Assembly (NCBI GenBank): GCA_016865505.2
Contig: AP025252.1
Span: 4,796,137 to 4,860,136, forward strand
Source of the DNA: Bryobacterales bacterium F-183
GTDB taxonomy: Bacteria > Acidobacteriota > Terriglobia > Bryobacterales > Bryobacteraceae
Direction: 5' to 3'
Length of the DNA: 64,000 bases
Part shown: positions 15,862-24,343 of the stretch, one piece after another
Position numbering within the stretch: the stretch's first letter is position 1
How the letters are laid out: every line of letters starts with the position of its first letter
Position numbers and translations under genes: made by a program
Notes under the pieces: model-generated
What the model saw: the letters and a program-made list of their open reading frames with translations, nothing else
What the model was told of the DNA's origin: nothing
Databases searched by the model: none

Positions 15862-16995
15862 GTGCTCCATTTCCCCGCCCTTTTCTGCCTCGTTGCAGCC
15901 TCGCTCCCCACGGCGGAATCCTTCAAACAACACACCATCGCTACCGGACTCCGTGGCGGCTATCAAGTCGTCGCCACCGACGTCAATGCAGACGGCAAGA
16001 CGGACCTCATCGCCCTCGCCTCCGGCATGCCGGACCTCTACTGGTTCGAGGCCCCCAAGTGGGAAAAGCACGTCCTCGCCCGCAACCTCCCGCGCATGAT
16101 CAACCTCGCCGCGGCCGACGTCGACGGTGACCGTATCCCGGAAATCCTGCTCGCCTACGAGTTCGCCAACGAAGCGGCCAGATCCATCGGCATCGTCGCC
16201 CTTCTCACCCACGACGGTGACCCCAAGAAGCCTTGGAAGATCCGCGAGATTGACCGCCTCACCACTTCCCACCGCCTTCGCACAGCGAAAATCAATGGGG
16301 AAACCATCTTCATCAACGCCCCGCTCACCGGAGCCAACGCCAAAGCGCCGGACTACCGCGACCACGTCCCCCTTGTGCTCTACCGCCCCGGCATCTGGAA
16401 GCGCGAGGTCATTGGTGCCGCCGACGAAGGCGTTGTCCATGGACTCTGGGTCGGCAAATGGAAGAAGTCTGACAAGTCTGACAGTATCCTCACCTCCAGC
16501 TTCCAGGGCATCTACCGCTACAGTTGGGAAAAAGGCCGTTGGAAGCGCACCAAGCTCTCCCCCGGTGACCCCGCCCCTTGGCCCAAATCGGGCTCTAGCG
16601 AAATCAGCCCGTCCAAAGAAGGCTGGTTTGCCTCCCTCGAACCCTGGCACGGCAACCAGGTCGTCATTTACGACAAAGGAAAGCGGAACGTCATCGACAC
16701 CCAACTCGTAGATGGACATGTACTGCTCACCGCCGACGTGAACGGCGACGGAAAAACAGAGGTGCTCGCCGGCTATCGCGGAACCGGCCGCTCCGTCTAT
16801 CTGTATTCACGATCAGGCAGGAAGAAGACATGGCAGCGCGACATCATCGACAACGGGGGCATCTCTGCAGCCGGCTGCGCCATCGCGGACCTGAACAGCG
16901 ACGGCAAGCCCGACATCGCCTGCATCGGCTCCGCCACGGCAAACCTGAAATGGTATGAAAATCTCGGTCGTAATTCCAACCCTCGCGGCCGATGA
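15862..16995 (+). CDS. FG-GAP/VCBS repeat protein, secreted
   Basis: Product of 377 residues with a signal peptide (about 1-18) followed by a beta-propeller built of FG-GAP/VCBS repeats. Calcium-binding-like loops are DVNADGKTDL (about 40), DVDGDRIPEI (about 86), DVNGDGKTEV (about 293) and DLNSDGKPDI (about 345). Such propellers act in extracellular binding; no enzyme motif is seen. The GTG start is preceded by AAGGA and by a TATAAT nine bases upstream. Its last 41 bases overlap the next gene, a glycosyltransferase. The pairing with a divergent ThuA-like gene suggests a shared extracellular role, which is inference. Confidence 0.85.
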   Translation: MLHFPALFCLVAASLPTAESFKQHTIATGLRGGYQVVATDVNADGKTDLIALASGMPDLYWFEAPKWEKHVLARNLPRMINLAAADVDGDRIPEILLAYEFANEAARSIGIVALLTHDGDPKKPWKIREIDRLTTSHRLRTAKINGETIFINAPLTGANAKAPDYRDHVPLVLYRPGIWKREVIGAADEGVVHGLWVGKWKKSDKSDSILTSSFQGIYRYSWEKGRWKRTKLSPGDPAPWPKSGSSEISPSKEGWFASLEPWHGNQVVIYDKGKRNVIDTQLVDGHVLLTADVNGDGKTEVLAGYRGTGRSVYLYSRSGRKKTWQRDIIDNGGISAAGCAIADLNSDGKPDIACIGSATANLKWYENLGRNSNPRGR

Positions 16996-17935
16996 GGCTC
17001 TGGCCCAATGCCTGGCCAGTCTAACCACGCAAACCTTCCAGGACTTTGAAACCATCGTCGTCGACAACGGCGGCAAAGCGACAGTTCCCGCGAACGTCCG
17101 CCTCATCCGCAACCCCGTCAACACCGGCTACGGCGGAGGCATCAACCGCGGCATTGCCGACGCGACGGGTGACTGGATCCTCGCCCTCAACGACGACACC
17201 GTACTCCACCCCACCTGCCTCGCCGAAATGTACGCCGCCGCTACCAAGCGCCGCGACATCGGCATGTGCGCCCCCCAAATCCGTCAGCACCAGACCGACA
17301 CCATTGACTCTGCCGGCGGACTCCTCATCGCCCCCGACGGGTCCTCCAAGCAACTCGGCCAAGGCCAACCCGCCGCGAACTTCAACCGCGACCGCGAGGT
17401 CCTCTTCCCCACCGGCTGCGCCGCGCTCTACCGCCGCGACATGCTCGACGAAATCGGCCTTTTTGAAGAGCCGTACTTCCTTTACTGCGAAGACACCGAC
17501 CTCGGCCTCCGCGCCCGCTGGAAGGCCTGGGAATGCGTCTACGCCTCCAAAGCGGTGGTCGAACACCGCTACTCCCACTCCTCCGGCGGCGCCGCCTCCG
17601 CTTTGAAGGCATACTATGTGGAGAGGAACCGTTTGCGCACCATCGTGCGGAACTTCCCCTTGCGCGATCTCTTGCTGTCGCCTGTCCACACCGCCATACG
17701 GTACTTCTGGCATCTGCGCTACCGCCTGCAGGGCACCGGAACCGCCGCCAAGTATGAGGGCCAGGAAAGCCTCGCATCCATCGCGCTACGGGCCTGGATG
17801 GATACATTGTTCGAACTACCCAAGCTGTGGAAGCAACGCAAGGCGATCCAGTCGCACACGCGCCTCACCCCGCGTCAGTACTCGCGCCTGCTCGCCTCCT
17901 ACCGCATCACATCCAAGCAGGTCGCGTCGCTGTAA
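16955..17935 (+). CDS. Glycosyltransferase family 2 (rhamnosyltransferase-like)
   Basis: Inverting GT-A glycosyltransferase of 326 residues. The N-terminal domain begins KISVVIPTLAADEALAQCL, with the nucleotide-binding VVDNG (29-33), the VRLIRNPVNTGYGGGINRG motif typical of WbbL-like rhamnosyltransferases, the metal-binding LNDDT near residue 76 and the acceptor-site YCEDTDLGLRARWKAWE (about 174-190). The C-terminus is helical and amphipathic, so membrane association is likely. It overlaps the preceding gene by 41 bases, and its TAA overlaps the next ATG (TAATG), so translation is coupled to a second GT2. Sugar donor and acceptor are unknown. Confidence 0.92.
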   Translation: MKISVVIPTLAADEALAQCLASLTTQTFQDFETIVVDNGGKATVPANVRLIRNPVNTGYGGGINRGIADATGDWILALNDDTVLHPTCLAEMYAAATKRRDIGMCAPQIRQHQTDTIDSAGGLLIAPDGSSKQLGQGQPAANFNRDREVLFPTGCAALYRRDMLDEIGLFEEPYFLYCEDTDLGLRARWKAWECVYASKAVVEHRYSHSSGGAASALKAYYVERNRLRTIVRNFPLRDLLLSPVHTAIRYFWHLRYRLQGTGTAAKYEGQESLASIALRAWMDTLFELPKLWKQRKAIQSHTRLTPRQYSRLLASYRITSKQVASL

Positions 17936-18642
17936 TGGGGGAAAAGACGCTCGTCATCATCCCGGCCCGCAACGAAGAAGGCGCAATCCAAACCGTCATC
18001 GGCCAGGTCCGCGCCGCCGTACCCGAAGTCCCCATCCTCGTCATCGACGACTGCTCCATCGACAACACCAAACAACTCGCCGAGGAAGCCGGCGCTCGCG
18101 TACTCCCGCTGCCCCACCACCTGGGACTCGGCGGCGGGGTCCAAGCCGGCTACAAGCTCGCCTACGAACTCGGCTTCGACTACGTGGCCCGCATCGACGG
18201 CGACGGCCAGCACAACCCCCTCGACATCCCGCGTCTTCTTTCCGTACTCAAAACCCGCAATTGCCAGATGGTCATCGGCTCGCGCTTTGTCGAAGGCGGC
18301 GGAGGCGGCTATTCGAGCTTCACCCGAGGCCTCGGCATCCAACTCTTCCGCTGGATCCTCCGCCCGATCCTAGGCAAGCCCGTGCACGACCCCACCTCCG
18401 GCTTCGTCGCCGTCAACCGCGAGGCCCTGGAAGTCTTCAGCCACAGCTTTCCCCTCGACTACCCGGAAATAGAAGCCCTGGTCGTACTCCAGCGCAAACG
18501 CTTCCGCTTCGAAGAAGTCCCCTGCACCTTCCGAGACCGCATGGCGGGAGTCAGCACCATTACGCCGCTAAAGTCCGTCCGCTTCGTAGTCTTCGTATTG
18601 TTAGGCGTATTCGTCAATGTAATCCGCCGCTACAGCCGCTAA
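17935..18642 (+). CDS. Glycosyltransferase family 2, DPM/DPG-synthase-like
   Basis: Product of 235 residues of the dolichyl-phosphate-mannose-synthase-like GT2 group. Motifs: LVIIPARNEEGAIQTVIGQV (5-24), VIDDCSIDNT (about 37-46), LGLGGGVQAGYK (61-72), the metal-binding DGDGQ (about 86-90), and FRDRMAGVSTI (201 on). A C-terminal hydrophobic helix (FVVFVLLGVFVNVI) should anchor it to the membrane. Such enzymes load a sugar from a nucleotide onto a polyprenyl phosphate. The ATG sits in a TAATG overlap with the previous GT2, which fixes the start; longer in-frame starts lie inside that gene. Confidence 0.92.
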   Translation: MGEKTLVIIPARNEEGAIQTVIGQVRAAVPEVPILVIDDCSIDNTKQLAEEAGARVLPLPHHLGLGGGVQAGYKLAYELGFDYVARIDGDGQHNPLDIPRLLSVLKTRNCQMVIGSRFVEGGGGGYSSFTRGLGIQLFRWILRPILGKPVHDPTSGFVAVNREALEVFSHSFPLDYPEIEALVVLQRKRFRFEEVPCTFRDRMAGVSTITPLKSVRFVVFVLLGVFVNVIRRYSR

Positions 18643-18648
18643 TATAGT
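18643..18648 (+). promoter_or_regulatory. Candidate -10 element of the DUF433/DUF5615 module
   Basis: TATAGT overlaps the region just after the glycosyltransferase stop and lies seven bases before the DUF433 ATG, giving a predicted leaderless message. This would let the pair be transcribed apart from the upstream genes. Confidence 0.42.
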
Positions 18649-18655
18649 TCCAGCT

Positions 18656-18886
18656 ATGCCCGAACTCGATCGAATCACGCGCAACCCTGCGGTAATGGGT
18701 GGCAAGGCATGTATTCGAGGCATGCGCGTCACCGTAGCGATGATCGTTCGCAACATCAGCGCGGGACGGACTCGCGAGGAGTTGCTCGACGACTACCCGT
18801 ATCTGGAGAATGAGGACATCACGCAAGCTCTCGCGTACGCCGCCTACTTGGCGGAAGAGCGGGAAATCCTCTTGAACGCAAGTTGA
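18656..18886 (+). CDS. DUF433 protein, putative antitoxin
   Basis: Product of 76 residues of the DUF433 family (VapB45-like): RITRNPAVMGGKACIRGMRV followed by TVAMIVRNISAGRTREELLDDYPYLENEDITQALAYA, the hallmark helix-turn-helix-like core. Members are found beside DUF5615 or PIN-like toxins and are taken as antitoxins that neutralise the toxin and repress the operon. Here the DUF5615 start overlaps its stop (TTGA). The only gene of this kind in its neighbourhood, it lies between glycosyltransferases and a hydrolase. Confidence 0.9.
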   Translation: MPELDRITRNPAVMGGKACIRGMRVTVAMIVRNISAGRTREELLDDYPYLENEDITQALAYAAYLAEEREILLNAS

Positions 18887-19245
18887 AGATCGTCGTCGAC
18901 ATGAATATGTCGCCCAAGTGGGCGCTGTTCCTGACCCAACAGGGCTTAGAGGCCATTCATTGGTCCGAAGTAGGACTCCGTGATAGTCCAGACTCTGAGA
19001 TCATTTTCTGGGCCGAGCAAAACGCGCAAGTGATCCTCACGGAAGATCTGGACTTCAGTCAGATGCTGGCCTCTAGTCGAAAGCCAGGACCTAGCATTGT
19101 TCAGCTTCGTGCGATGAACAACTCGGTTCGCGTGATTGGCGAAACCGTCCTGCGCGCAATTCGCGAAAATGAGAATGCACTAGCGAGCGGCGCGATCCTA
19201 ACGCTGGACACCCGTCGCGCCCGCCTCCGCTTGCTTCCCCTCTAA
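18883..19245 (+). CDS. DUF5615 PIN-like protein, putative toxin
   Basis: Product of 120 residues of the DUF5615 (PIN-like/Mut7-C-like) family. The acidic residues expected for a metal-dependent RNase site are visible: D6 in VVDMNMSPKW, E/D in LRDSPDSEII (about 34-43) and TEDLDFSQML (about 53-62). The start is TTG inside the DUF433 stop (TTGA), and its own stop overlaps the ATG of the YheT-like hydrolase (TAATG), so three proteins are translationally linked. The toxin role is inferred from family and context; it looks intact. Confidence 0.88.
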   Translation: MKIVVDMNMSPKWALFLTQQGLEAIHWSEVGLRDSPDSEIIFWAEQNAQVILTEDLDFSQMLASSRKPGPSIVQLRAMNNSVRVIGETVLRAIRENENALASGAILTLDTRRARLRLLPL

Positions 19246-20207
19246 TGTCGCCCAAGCCCCTCATCCACAACGGCCACCTCCAAACCATCCTCGGCAACTT
19301 CTGGCGGCGACCCCAATCCGAACTCCAGTTCCCCCTCTCCCGCCGCCTCTACCAGACCGAACCCGGCATCCAGGTCGCCGTCGACGAACAGACCCCCAAA
19401 TCCCCCCAAGCCCACGCCGTACTCGTACACGGACTCGAAGGCTCCTCCAACTCGGGCTACATCCGTTCCCTCTCGCGCGACCTCCTCCATGCCAACTTCG
19501 CCATCCACCGCTTCAACATGCGCAGTTGCGGAGGCACCGAACACCTCGCTCCTTCGAACTACCACGCGGGCCAAACCAGCGACCTTCGCCATGTCATCGA
19601 AGCCATCGGACACGAACACCGCCAACCCATCGTCCTCATCGGCTACTCGCTAGGCGGCAACGCCAGCCTGAAACTTGCCGGAGAACTCAACACAACTAGC
19701 CGGCTCACAGGCGTCTGCGCCGTATCCACCCCCATCGACCTTGAAGCCTGCGCCGACCGTCTCAACACTCGTTCCAACACCATCTACCAGCGCCGCTTCC
19801 TCACCGCCCTCAAGGACCGCGTCCGCCGCCGCCACCGGACTCAGCCCGACCTCTACGACCTCTCGCACCTCCCCAAACTCCGCTCCATTTGGGACTTTGA
19901 CGAAGCCTACACCTCCAAACTCTTCGGCTTCGGTACCGCCCGCAATTACTTCCGCACCCAGTCCTCCAAGAACTACCTCAGGGACATCTCCGTCCCCTGC
20001 CTCCTCATCCAGGCAAAAGACGATCCCATGATCCCGTACGAGGTCTACGAGCGTGCCCTCCCTGACATCCAGGCCAACCCCCACATCCGCTTTCTACCCT
20101 TTGAAACCGGCGGACATGTAGGCTTTCTCTCCAAGCAAAACCCGCGATTCTGGATCGACCCCATCATCACCAACTGGGCCGTCGAAATCGTCCGGAACAA
20201 ATCCTAA
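19245..20207 (+). CDS. YheT-family alpha/beta hydrolase
   Basis: Cytoplasmic alpha/beta hydrolase of 320 residues of the YheT/ABHD1-3 group. It opens with the family signature NGHLQTILGNFWRR (7-20), followed by HGLEGSSNSGY (oxyanion region, about 63-73), FNMRSCGG, the nucleophile elbow GYSLGGN (Ser about 135), the acid D in KDDPMIPYE (about 258) and catalytic H in GGHVGFLS (about 291). The usual length is about 320-340. Natural substrates are not settled; esters or lipids are likely. The ATG overlaps the DUF5615 stop. Confidence 0.92.
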   Translation: MSPKPLIHNGHLQTILGNFWRRPQSELQFPLSRRLYQTEPGIQVAVDEQTPKSPQAHAVLVHGLEGSSNSGYIRSLSRDLLHANFAIHRFNMRSCGGTEHLAPSNYHAGQTSDLRHVIEAIGHEHRQPIVLIGYSLGGNASLKLAGELNTTSRLTGVCAVSTPIDLEACADRLNTRSNTIYQRRFLTALKDRVRRRHRTQPDLYDLSHLPKLRSIWDFDEAYTSKLFGFGTARNYFRTQSSKNYLRDISVPCLLIQAKDDPMIPYEVYERALPDIQANPHIRFLPFETGGHVGFLSKQNPRFWIDPIITNWAVEIVRNKS

Positions 20208-20263
20208 TCATTTCTCGTCTGGGTGTAATAGGCCGCGTCGAACCGCGTCTTCTTATTCCAAGC

Positions 20264-21514
20264 GTGAAAAATCCATCGCAAAACGCCTCCTTCTGGGAAT
20301 CCGCCCTACTCGCGCTCGACTCGCTCCGCGGCAGTAAGCTCCGCAGCTTCCTTACCCTGCTCGGCGTTATCCTCGCCACCACCACCCTGATCGCCGTCAT
20401 GAGCGTGATCCACGGCATGGACATCTACATCGCCGAAACGGTATCCGACATGGGCGCCGACGGCTTCCGTGTCGTACGCATGGCCTTCCTCGGCGATTGG
20501 GACCCCAAAAAATTCCTGGAAATGCAGCGCAAGCATCCGCTGCTCAATGAGAACGAGTTCGCCTTCCTCAAGCAGCACGTCACCCTCACCCGCGAACTCG
20601 GCATGATGGCCGGACGTTCCGGCAAAACCGCGTACCAGGGTGATTCCATCGATGGCATCGGCGTCAACGGCAGCAGCGCCAACTACGGTACGCTCACCAA
20701 CACGCAACCGGCTTTCGGACGTATGTTCACCGACGCGGATGATGCCAAGCACCTCTCTGTCGTCGTCATCGGCTGGGACGTGCGCGAACGCTTCTTCCCC
20801 AACGTCGACCCCACTGGCAAAACCATCACGGTCGACGGCAGGCCCTTCGAAGTCATCGGCGTCGCCAAAGCCAAAGGCTCTGTCTTCGGCGAATCGCAGG
20901 ACATGTTCGTCTGCATGCCCATCCAGACCTACTTCAAGACCTACGGCTCCCGTCGCGGTCTCGAGTACATGGCGCTCGCCAAAGACCAGAGCTACCTCAT
21001 CCGCGCTCAGGACGAGATCCGTACCCTGCTCCGCTCCTACCGCCACTTAGGACCCAAAGCCGACGACAGCTTCATGCTCTTGAACTCCGATTCGCTCGTC
21101 AGCGCCTGGGGACGCCTCACCGGCGCGATTGCCGCTACCGCCGTCGCTGTCGTATCCGTCTTCATGGTGGTCGGCGGCGTCGTCATCATGAACATCATGC
21201 TCGCCGTCGTCACCGAACGCACGCGCGAAATCGGCATCCGCAAATCCGTCGGCGCCCGCCGCCGCGACATCCTCAATCAGTTCCTCGTCGAATCCTCCGT
21301 ACTCTCGGGCATCGGAGGCTTAATCGGCGTCCTCATCTCCTGGGCCCTCGCCATCGCTGTACGCAACACGACCTCGATCCCCATGGCGATGCCGTTCTAC
21401 GCCATCTTCCTCGGCGTCGGACTCTCCCTGATTACCGGACTCTTCTTTGGCATCTACCCTGCGCAGCGTGCCGCCAAACTGGACCCCATTGAAGCCCTGC
21501 GAGCCGAAGCATGA
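20264..21514 (+). CDS. MacB-like ABC transporter permease (FtsX family)
   Basis: Permease of 416 residues with the MacB layout: an N-terminal membrane helix (about 25-50, LRSFLTLLGVILATTTLIAV), a periplasmic MacB_PCD domain (50-280) and three C-terminal helices carrying the FtsX signature (VVGGVVIMNIMLAVVTERTREIGIRKSVGARR split over 305-335). MacB permeases convert cytoplasmic ATP hydrolysis to work on the outside of the membrane. No ATPase domain is fused and no ATPase gene is nearby. The stop overlaps the ATG of the next permease (ATGA), so they probably form a heterodimer. Starts with GTG. Confidence 0.92.
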   Translation: MKNPSQNASFWESALLALDSLRGSKLRSFLTLLGVILATTTLIAVMSVIHGMDIYIAETVSDMGADGFRVVRMAFLGDWDPKKFLEMQRKHPLLNENEFAFLKQHVTLTRELGMMAGRSGKTAYQGDSIDGIGVNGSSANYGTLTNTQPAFGRMFTDADDAKHLSVVVIGWDVRERFFPNVDPTGKTITVDGRPFEVIGVAKAKGSVFGESQDMFVCMPIQTYFKTYGSRRGLEYMALAKDQSYLIRAQDEIRTLLRSYRHLGPKADDSFMLLNSDSLVSAWGRLTGAIAATAVAVVSVFMVVGGVVIMNIMLAVVTERTREIGIRKSVGARRRDILNQFLVESSVLSGIGGLIGVLISWALAIAVRNTTSIPMAMPFYAIFLGVGLSLITGLFFGIYPAQRAAKLDPIEALRAEA

Positions 21515-22749
21515 GAGCACTCTTATCCGTCATCCAACTGGCCCTCGCCACCCTCTGGGAAAACAAGCTACGCTCGTTCCTCACCGTACTCGGCGTCATC
21601 ATCGGCACCGGCACCATCATCGGCGTAGGCTCCATCCTCACCGGCTTTGACGGAGCCGTCACCGGCGTACTCCGCAGCTTCGGTACCGACACGTTAATCG
21701 TCTTCAAATTCCAGGTGGGACCCCGCTTTGGCGACCTCACCGCCGAAGAGCGCCAGCGCAAGCCGCTCTCGTACGAAAACGCCATGGCGCTCAAGGACCG
21801 CGCCACCACCCTCGAACGCATCAGCCCGTACTTGATGGCCCCCTGGAACGGCCAGATCAACAAGGTCCGCTACAAGGGCAACGACATGCTGCAGGTCCAG
21901 ATGGGCGGCACCGACGAAAGCTACGCCCTCGGCGGACAGGCAGAAATGCAAACCGGCCGCTTCTTCACCGACGCCGAAAGCTACCATCGCTCGCCCGTGG
22001 TCGTCATCGGTGAGGATGTCTACAAAGCGCTCTTCTCAACCGAAGAAGCCATCGGCAAAAACATCGACGTCAACGGCCATCAGTTCACCGTCGTCGGTGT
22101 GATGAAGCGCCCGTCCAACTCCTTCCCCGGCAGCCAGGACAAACGCGTACTCTTGCCGTACTTCACCATGAAGAAGCTCTTCCCGTCGGCCAAAGAAAAC
22201 ATGCTCATCCTCGTCGCCAAGCAGGGCCAGTTCCTCGCCGCGCAGGACGAAGTACGCGCCATCCTCCGTCAGGAACGCCGCGTCCCCTTGAGCAAGCCGG
22301 ACAACTTCTCCATCTCCACTTCCGAACAAATGGTGGAGGACTTCCGCAAGATCACCTCGCTCACCGCCATCGTGATGGTGGTCCTATCCTCCATCGGCCT
22401 CCTCGTAGGAGGCATCGGCGTGATGAACATCATGCTCGTCAGCGTCACCGAACGTACCCGCGAAATCGGCACACGCAAAGCCATCGGCGCCCGCCGCCGC
22501 GACATCGTGATGCAGTTCCTCACCGAAGCCGTCGTACTCACAGGGCTGGGAGGCATCGCCGGCATGACCGTAGGCTGGACCATCTCCATGATCGTCCGCA
22601 TCCTGATGCCGGACCTCCCCACCGTCGTCCCCGCCTGGGCCGCAATTCTGGGCGTCGCGGTATCGGTCGGCGTAGGCTTGTTCTTCGGCATCTGGCCCGC
22701 CAACAAAGCCGCCCGCCTCGACCCCGTGGACGCCCTGCGTTACGAGTAA
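21511..22749 (+). CDS. MacB-like ABC transporter permease (FtsX family)
   Basis: Product of 412 residues, paralogous to the gene before it and sharing the same order: N-terminal helix (LRSFLTVLGVIIGTGTIIGV), MacB periplasmic core domain (about 45-275), and three C-terminal helices with GGIGVMNIMLVSVTERTREI and the Arg-rich GTRKAIGARRRDI loop. It is coupled to its partner by an ATGA overlap. Export of a peptide or lipid-linked substrate, or mechanotransmission, is possible; the missing ATPase must be encoded elsewhere. Confidence 0.92.
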   Translation: MRALLSVIQLALATLWENKLRSFLTVLGVIIGTGTIIGVGSILTGFDGAVTGVLRSFGTDTLIVFKFQVGPRFGDLTAEERQRKPLSYENAMALKDRATTLERISPYLMAPWNGQINKVRYKGNDMLQVQMGGTDESYALGGQAEMQTGRFFTDAESYHRSPVVVIGEDVYKALFSTEEAIGKNIDVNGHQFTVVGVMKRPSNSFPGSQDKRVLLPYFTMKKLFPSAKENMLILVAKQGQFLAAQDEVRAILRQERRVPLSKPDNFSISTSEQMVEDFRKITSLTAIVMVVLSSIGLLVGGIGVMNIMLVSVTERTREIGTRKAIGARRRDIVMQFLTEAVVLTGLGGIAGMTVGWTISMIVRILMPDLPTVVPAWAAILGVAVSVGVGLFFGIWPANKAARLDPVDALRYE

Positions 22750-22753
22750 CAAG

Positions 22754-22759
22754 TAGAAT
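22754..22759 (+). promoter_or_regulatory. Candidate -10 element of the phosphotransferase gene
   Basis: TAGAAT lies nine bases before the ATG at 22769, with GGGAGG between. If it is the -10 box the Shine-Dalgarno sequence would be at the extreme 5' end of the message. Confidence 0.38.
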
Positions 22760-22768
22760 GGGAGGCCG

Positions 22769-23782
22769 ATGACGTCGTCCGATTCGGCCCCCATCCGGCC
22801 CGGTGAAGAACTCGACCTCCAAGCCCTCCAGCAGTACCTGGGGACGCCCCTCGCCTCCATCAGCCAGTTCCCCGGCGGCCATTCGAACCTCACCTATCTG
22901 CTCACCTTCACGGACGGCCAGCAAGCTGTCCTGCGCCGCGCGCCACTCGGCCCCGTTGCACCCAAAGCGCATGACATGGTGCGCGAAGCCCGTATTCTCG
23001 AAGCCGTCAGCCCGCTCTTCCCCGCCGCGCCCAAGCCCCTCCGCATCTGTGAGGACCCCGCCATCCTCGGCGTACCCTTCTTCCTCATGGAACGCCGCCA
23101 GGGCCGCATCCTCCGCACCGAAGTACCGGCGGACATCGCAGCCCAGCCTGACTACGCCGAACGCATCAGCGCCGCCTTCGTCGCCTGTCTAGCCGACCTC
23201 CACCGCATCGACCTTGCCGCCAACGGCCTCCTCAAACTCGGCAAGCCCGAAGGCTTCGTCCAGCGCCAGGTCAAAGGCTGGACCGACCGCTGGAACCTCG
23301 CCCGCACCGACGACACCCCGCCGGACACGGATCATGTCACCGCCTGGCTCGCCGCCAACATCCCAAACTCCACCGCTGCCACCCTGGTCCACAACGACTT
23401 TAAGCTCGACAACGTCATGCTCCCGGCCGATTCCATCGATCGCGTCGAAGCCGTTCTCGATTGGGAAATGGCCACCATCGGCGACCCCATGATCGACCTC
23501 GGCCTCACCCTCTGCTACTGGTGCCATTCGTCGTTTTCCACCTTCACCGCTGGCCCCGGCTGGTACACCCGCGACCAGTTCCTGCACCATTACGCTCGCC
23601 TCAGCGGCCACGAAGTGCAAGACATCCGCTTCCACGAAACCCTCGGCGTGTTCAAACTCGCCGTCATCCTCCAACAGATCTATTTCCGCTATCGGCGCGG
23701 CCAAACCTCCGACCCTCGCTTCGCCGAGTTCGGACACCGCGTCCGTTCTCTCACCTCCAAAGCCCTCGAACTCTGCCGCTAA
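22769..23782 (+). CDS. Phosphotransferase family protein (APH/ACAD10-like)
   Basis: Protein-kinase-like phosphotransferase of 337 residues. A glycine-rich N-lobe loop (FPGGHSNLTYLL), the Brenner catalytic loop HNDFKLDNVML (about 210-220) and the metal-binding DWEMATIGDPMIDLG (about 231-245) are all intact. This ACAD10/11-like branch of the APH family often sits with acyl-CoA metabolism genes in bacteria; it phosphorylates small molecules, possibly 4-hydroxy acyl-CoA derivatives, rather than conferring antibiotic resistance. No such neighbours are present, so the substrate is open. Confidence 0.9.
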   Translation: MTSSDSAPIRPGEELDLQALQQYLGTPLASISQFPGGHSNLTYLLTFTDGQQAVLRRAPLGPVAPKAHDMVREARILEAVSPLFPAAPKPLRICEDPAILGVPFFLMERRQGRILRTEVPADIAAQPDYAERISAAFVACLADLHRIDLAANGLLKLGKPEGFVQRQVKGWTDRWNLARTDDTPPDTDHVTAWLAANIPNSTAATLVHNDFKLDNVMLPADSIDRVEAVLDWEMATIGDPMIDLGLTLCYWCHSSFSTFTAGPGWYTRDQFLHHYARLSGHEVQDIRFHETLGVFKLAVILQQIYFRYRRGQTSDPRFAEFGHRVRSLTSKALELCR

Positions 23783-23802
23783 CGTTACACTGGCGGTAGG
23801 TC

Positions 23803-24330
23803 ATGCGTGCAACCCTCTTGATGGTGGCCTTGGTCGCCACAGCCAGTCTGTCTCAAGCGCAAGGCGTCACCGCGCCTTGGGACCTCAAAAAGACACTCGA
23901 GTCCCTGCAGGCCGGAGGCAACCGCCTCAAACCTGTACTCGAACAGTTGGACCCCAAGGAATGGCTCGCCAAAGGTGCCCCCGACGGCTACGACCTCCAG
24001 AAGAAACAGGTACTGCTCCAGTTACAGAACGTCACGACTGTGGCCCAACGCCTCGCCTCGGACCCCGAAAAACTCACCCTCGCCCTCGACCTGTTTCTCC
24101 GTATCGAAACGTTCGATCTCAACCTGCAAAGTCTTGCAGAAGGTGTTCGAAACTATCACAATCCGGCCGCCGCAGAGCTTCTCGTTGGCATGCGAAATGA
24201 AAATGGCCATGCACGTGCAGCCCTTCGGTCGTACATGGTCGAACTCGCCCAGATCAAGGAACAGGAATTCAAGATCGTGGATGACGAAGCGCAGAAGTGC
24301 CGCGCCCAGACTCTGCGCAAAAGAAAGTAG
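23803..24330 (+). CDS. Hypothetical secreted helical protein
   Basis: Product of 175 residues with a signal peptide (1-19, ending SQAQG). The mature part is helical and charged, with one Cys near the C-terminus (KCRAQTLRKRK). The middle (LALDLFLRIETFDLNLQSLAEGVR) is an amphipathic helix. No family recognised. A TACACT hexamer lies 11 bases before the ATG. It is followed closely by a Cys-rich mini-protein gene. Confidence 0.72.
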   Translation: MRATLLMVALVATASLSQAQGVTAPWDLKKTLESLQAGGNRLKPVLEQLDPKEWLAKGAPDGYDLQKKQVLLQLQNVTTVAQRLASDPEKLTLALDLFLRIETFDLNLQSLAEGVRNYHNPAAAELLVGMRNENGHARAALRSYMVELAQIKEQEFKIVDDEAQKCRAQTLRKRK

Positions 24331-24343
24331 CCCGTCAAAGACC

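Noticed and set aside
22769-23782. Antibiotic resistance (aminoglycoside phosphotransferase)
   Set aside because: The catalytic loops fit the APH superfamily but the sequence features suit the ACAD10/11-like branch, with no resistance context.
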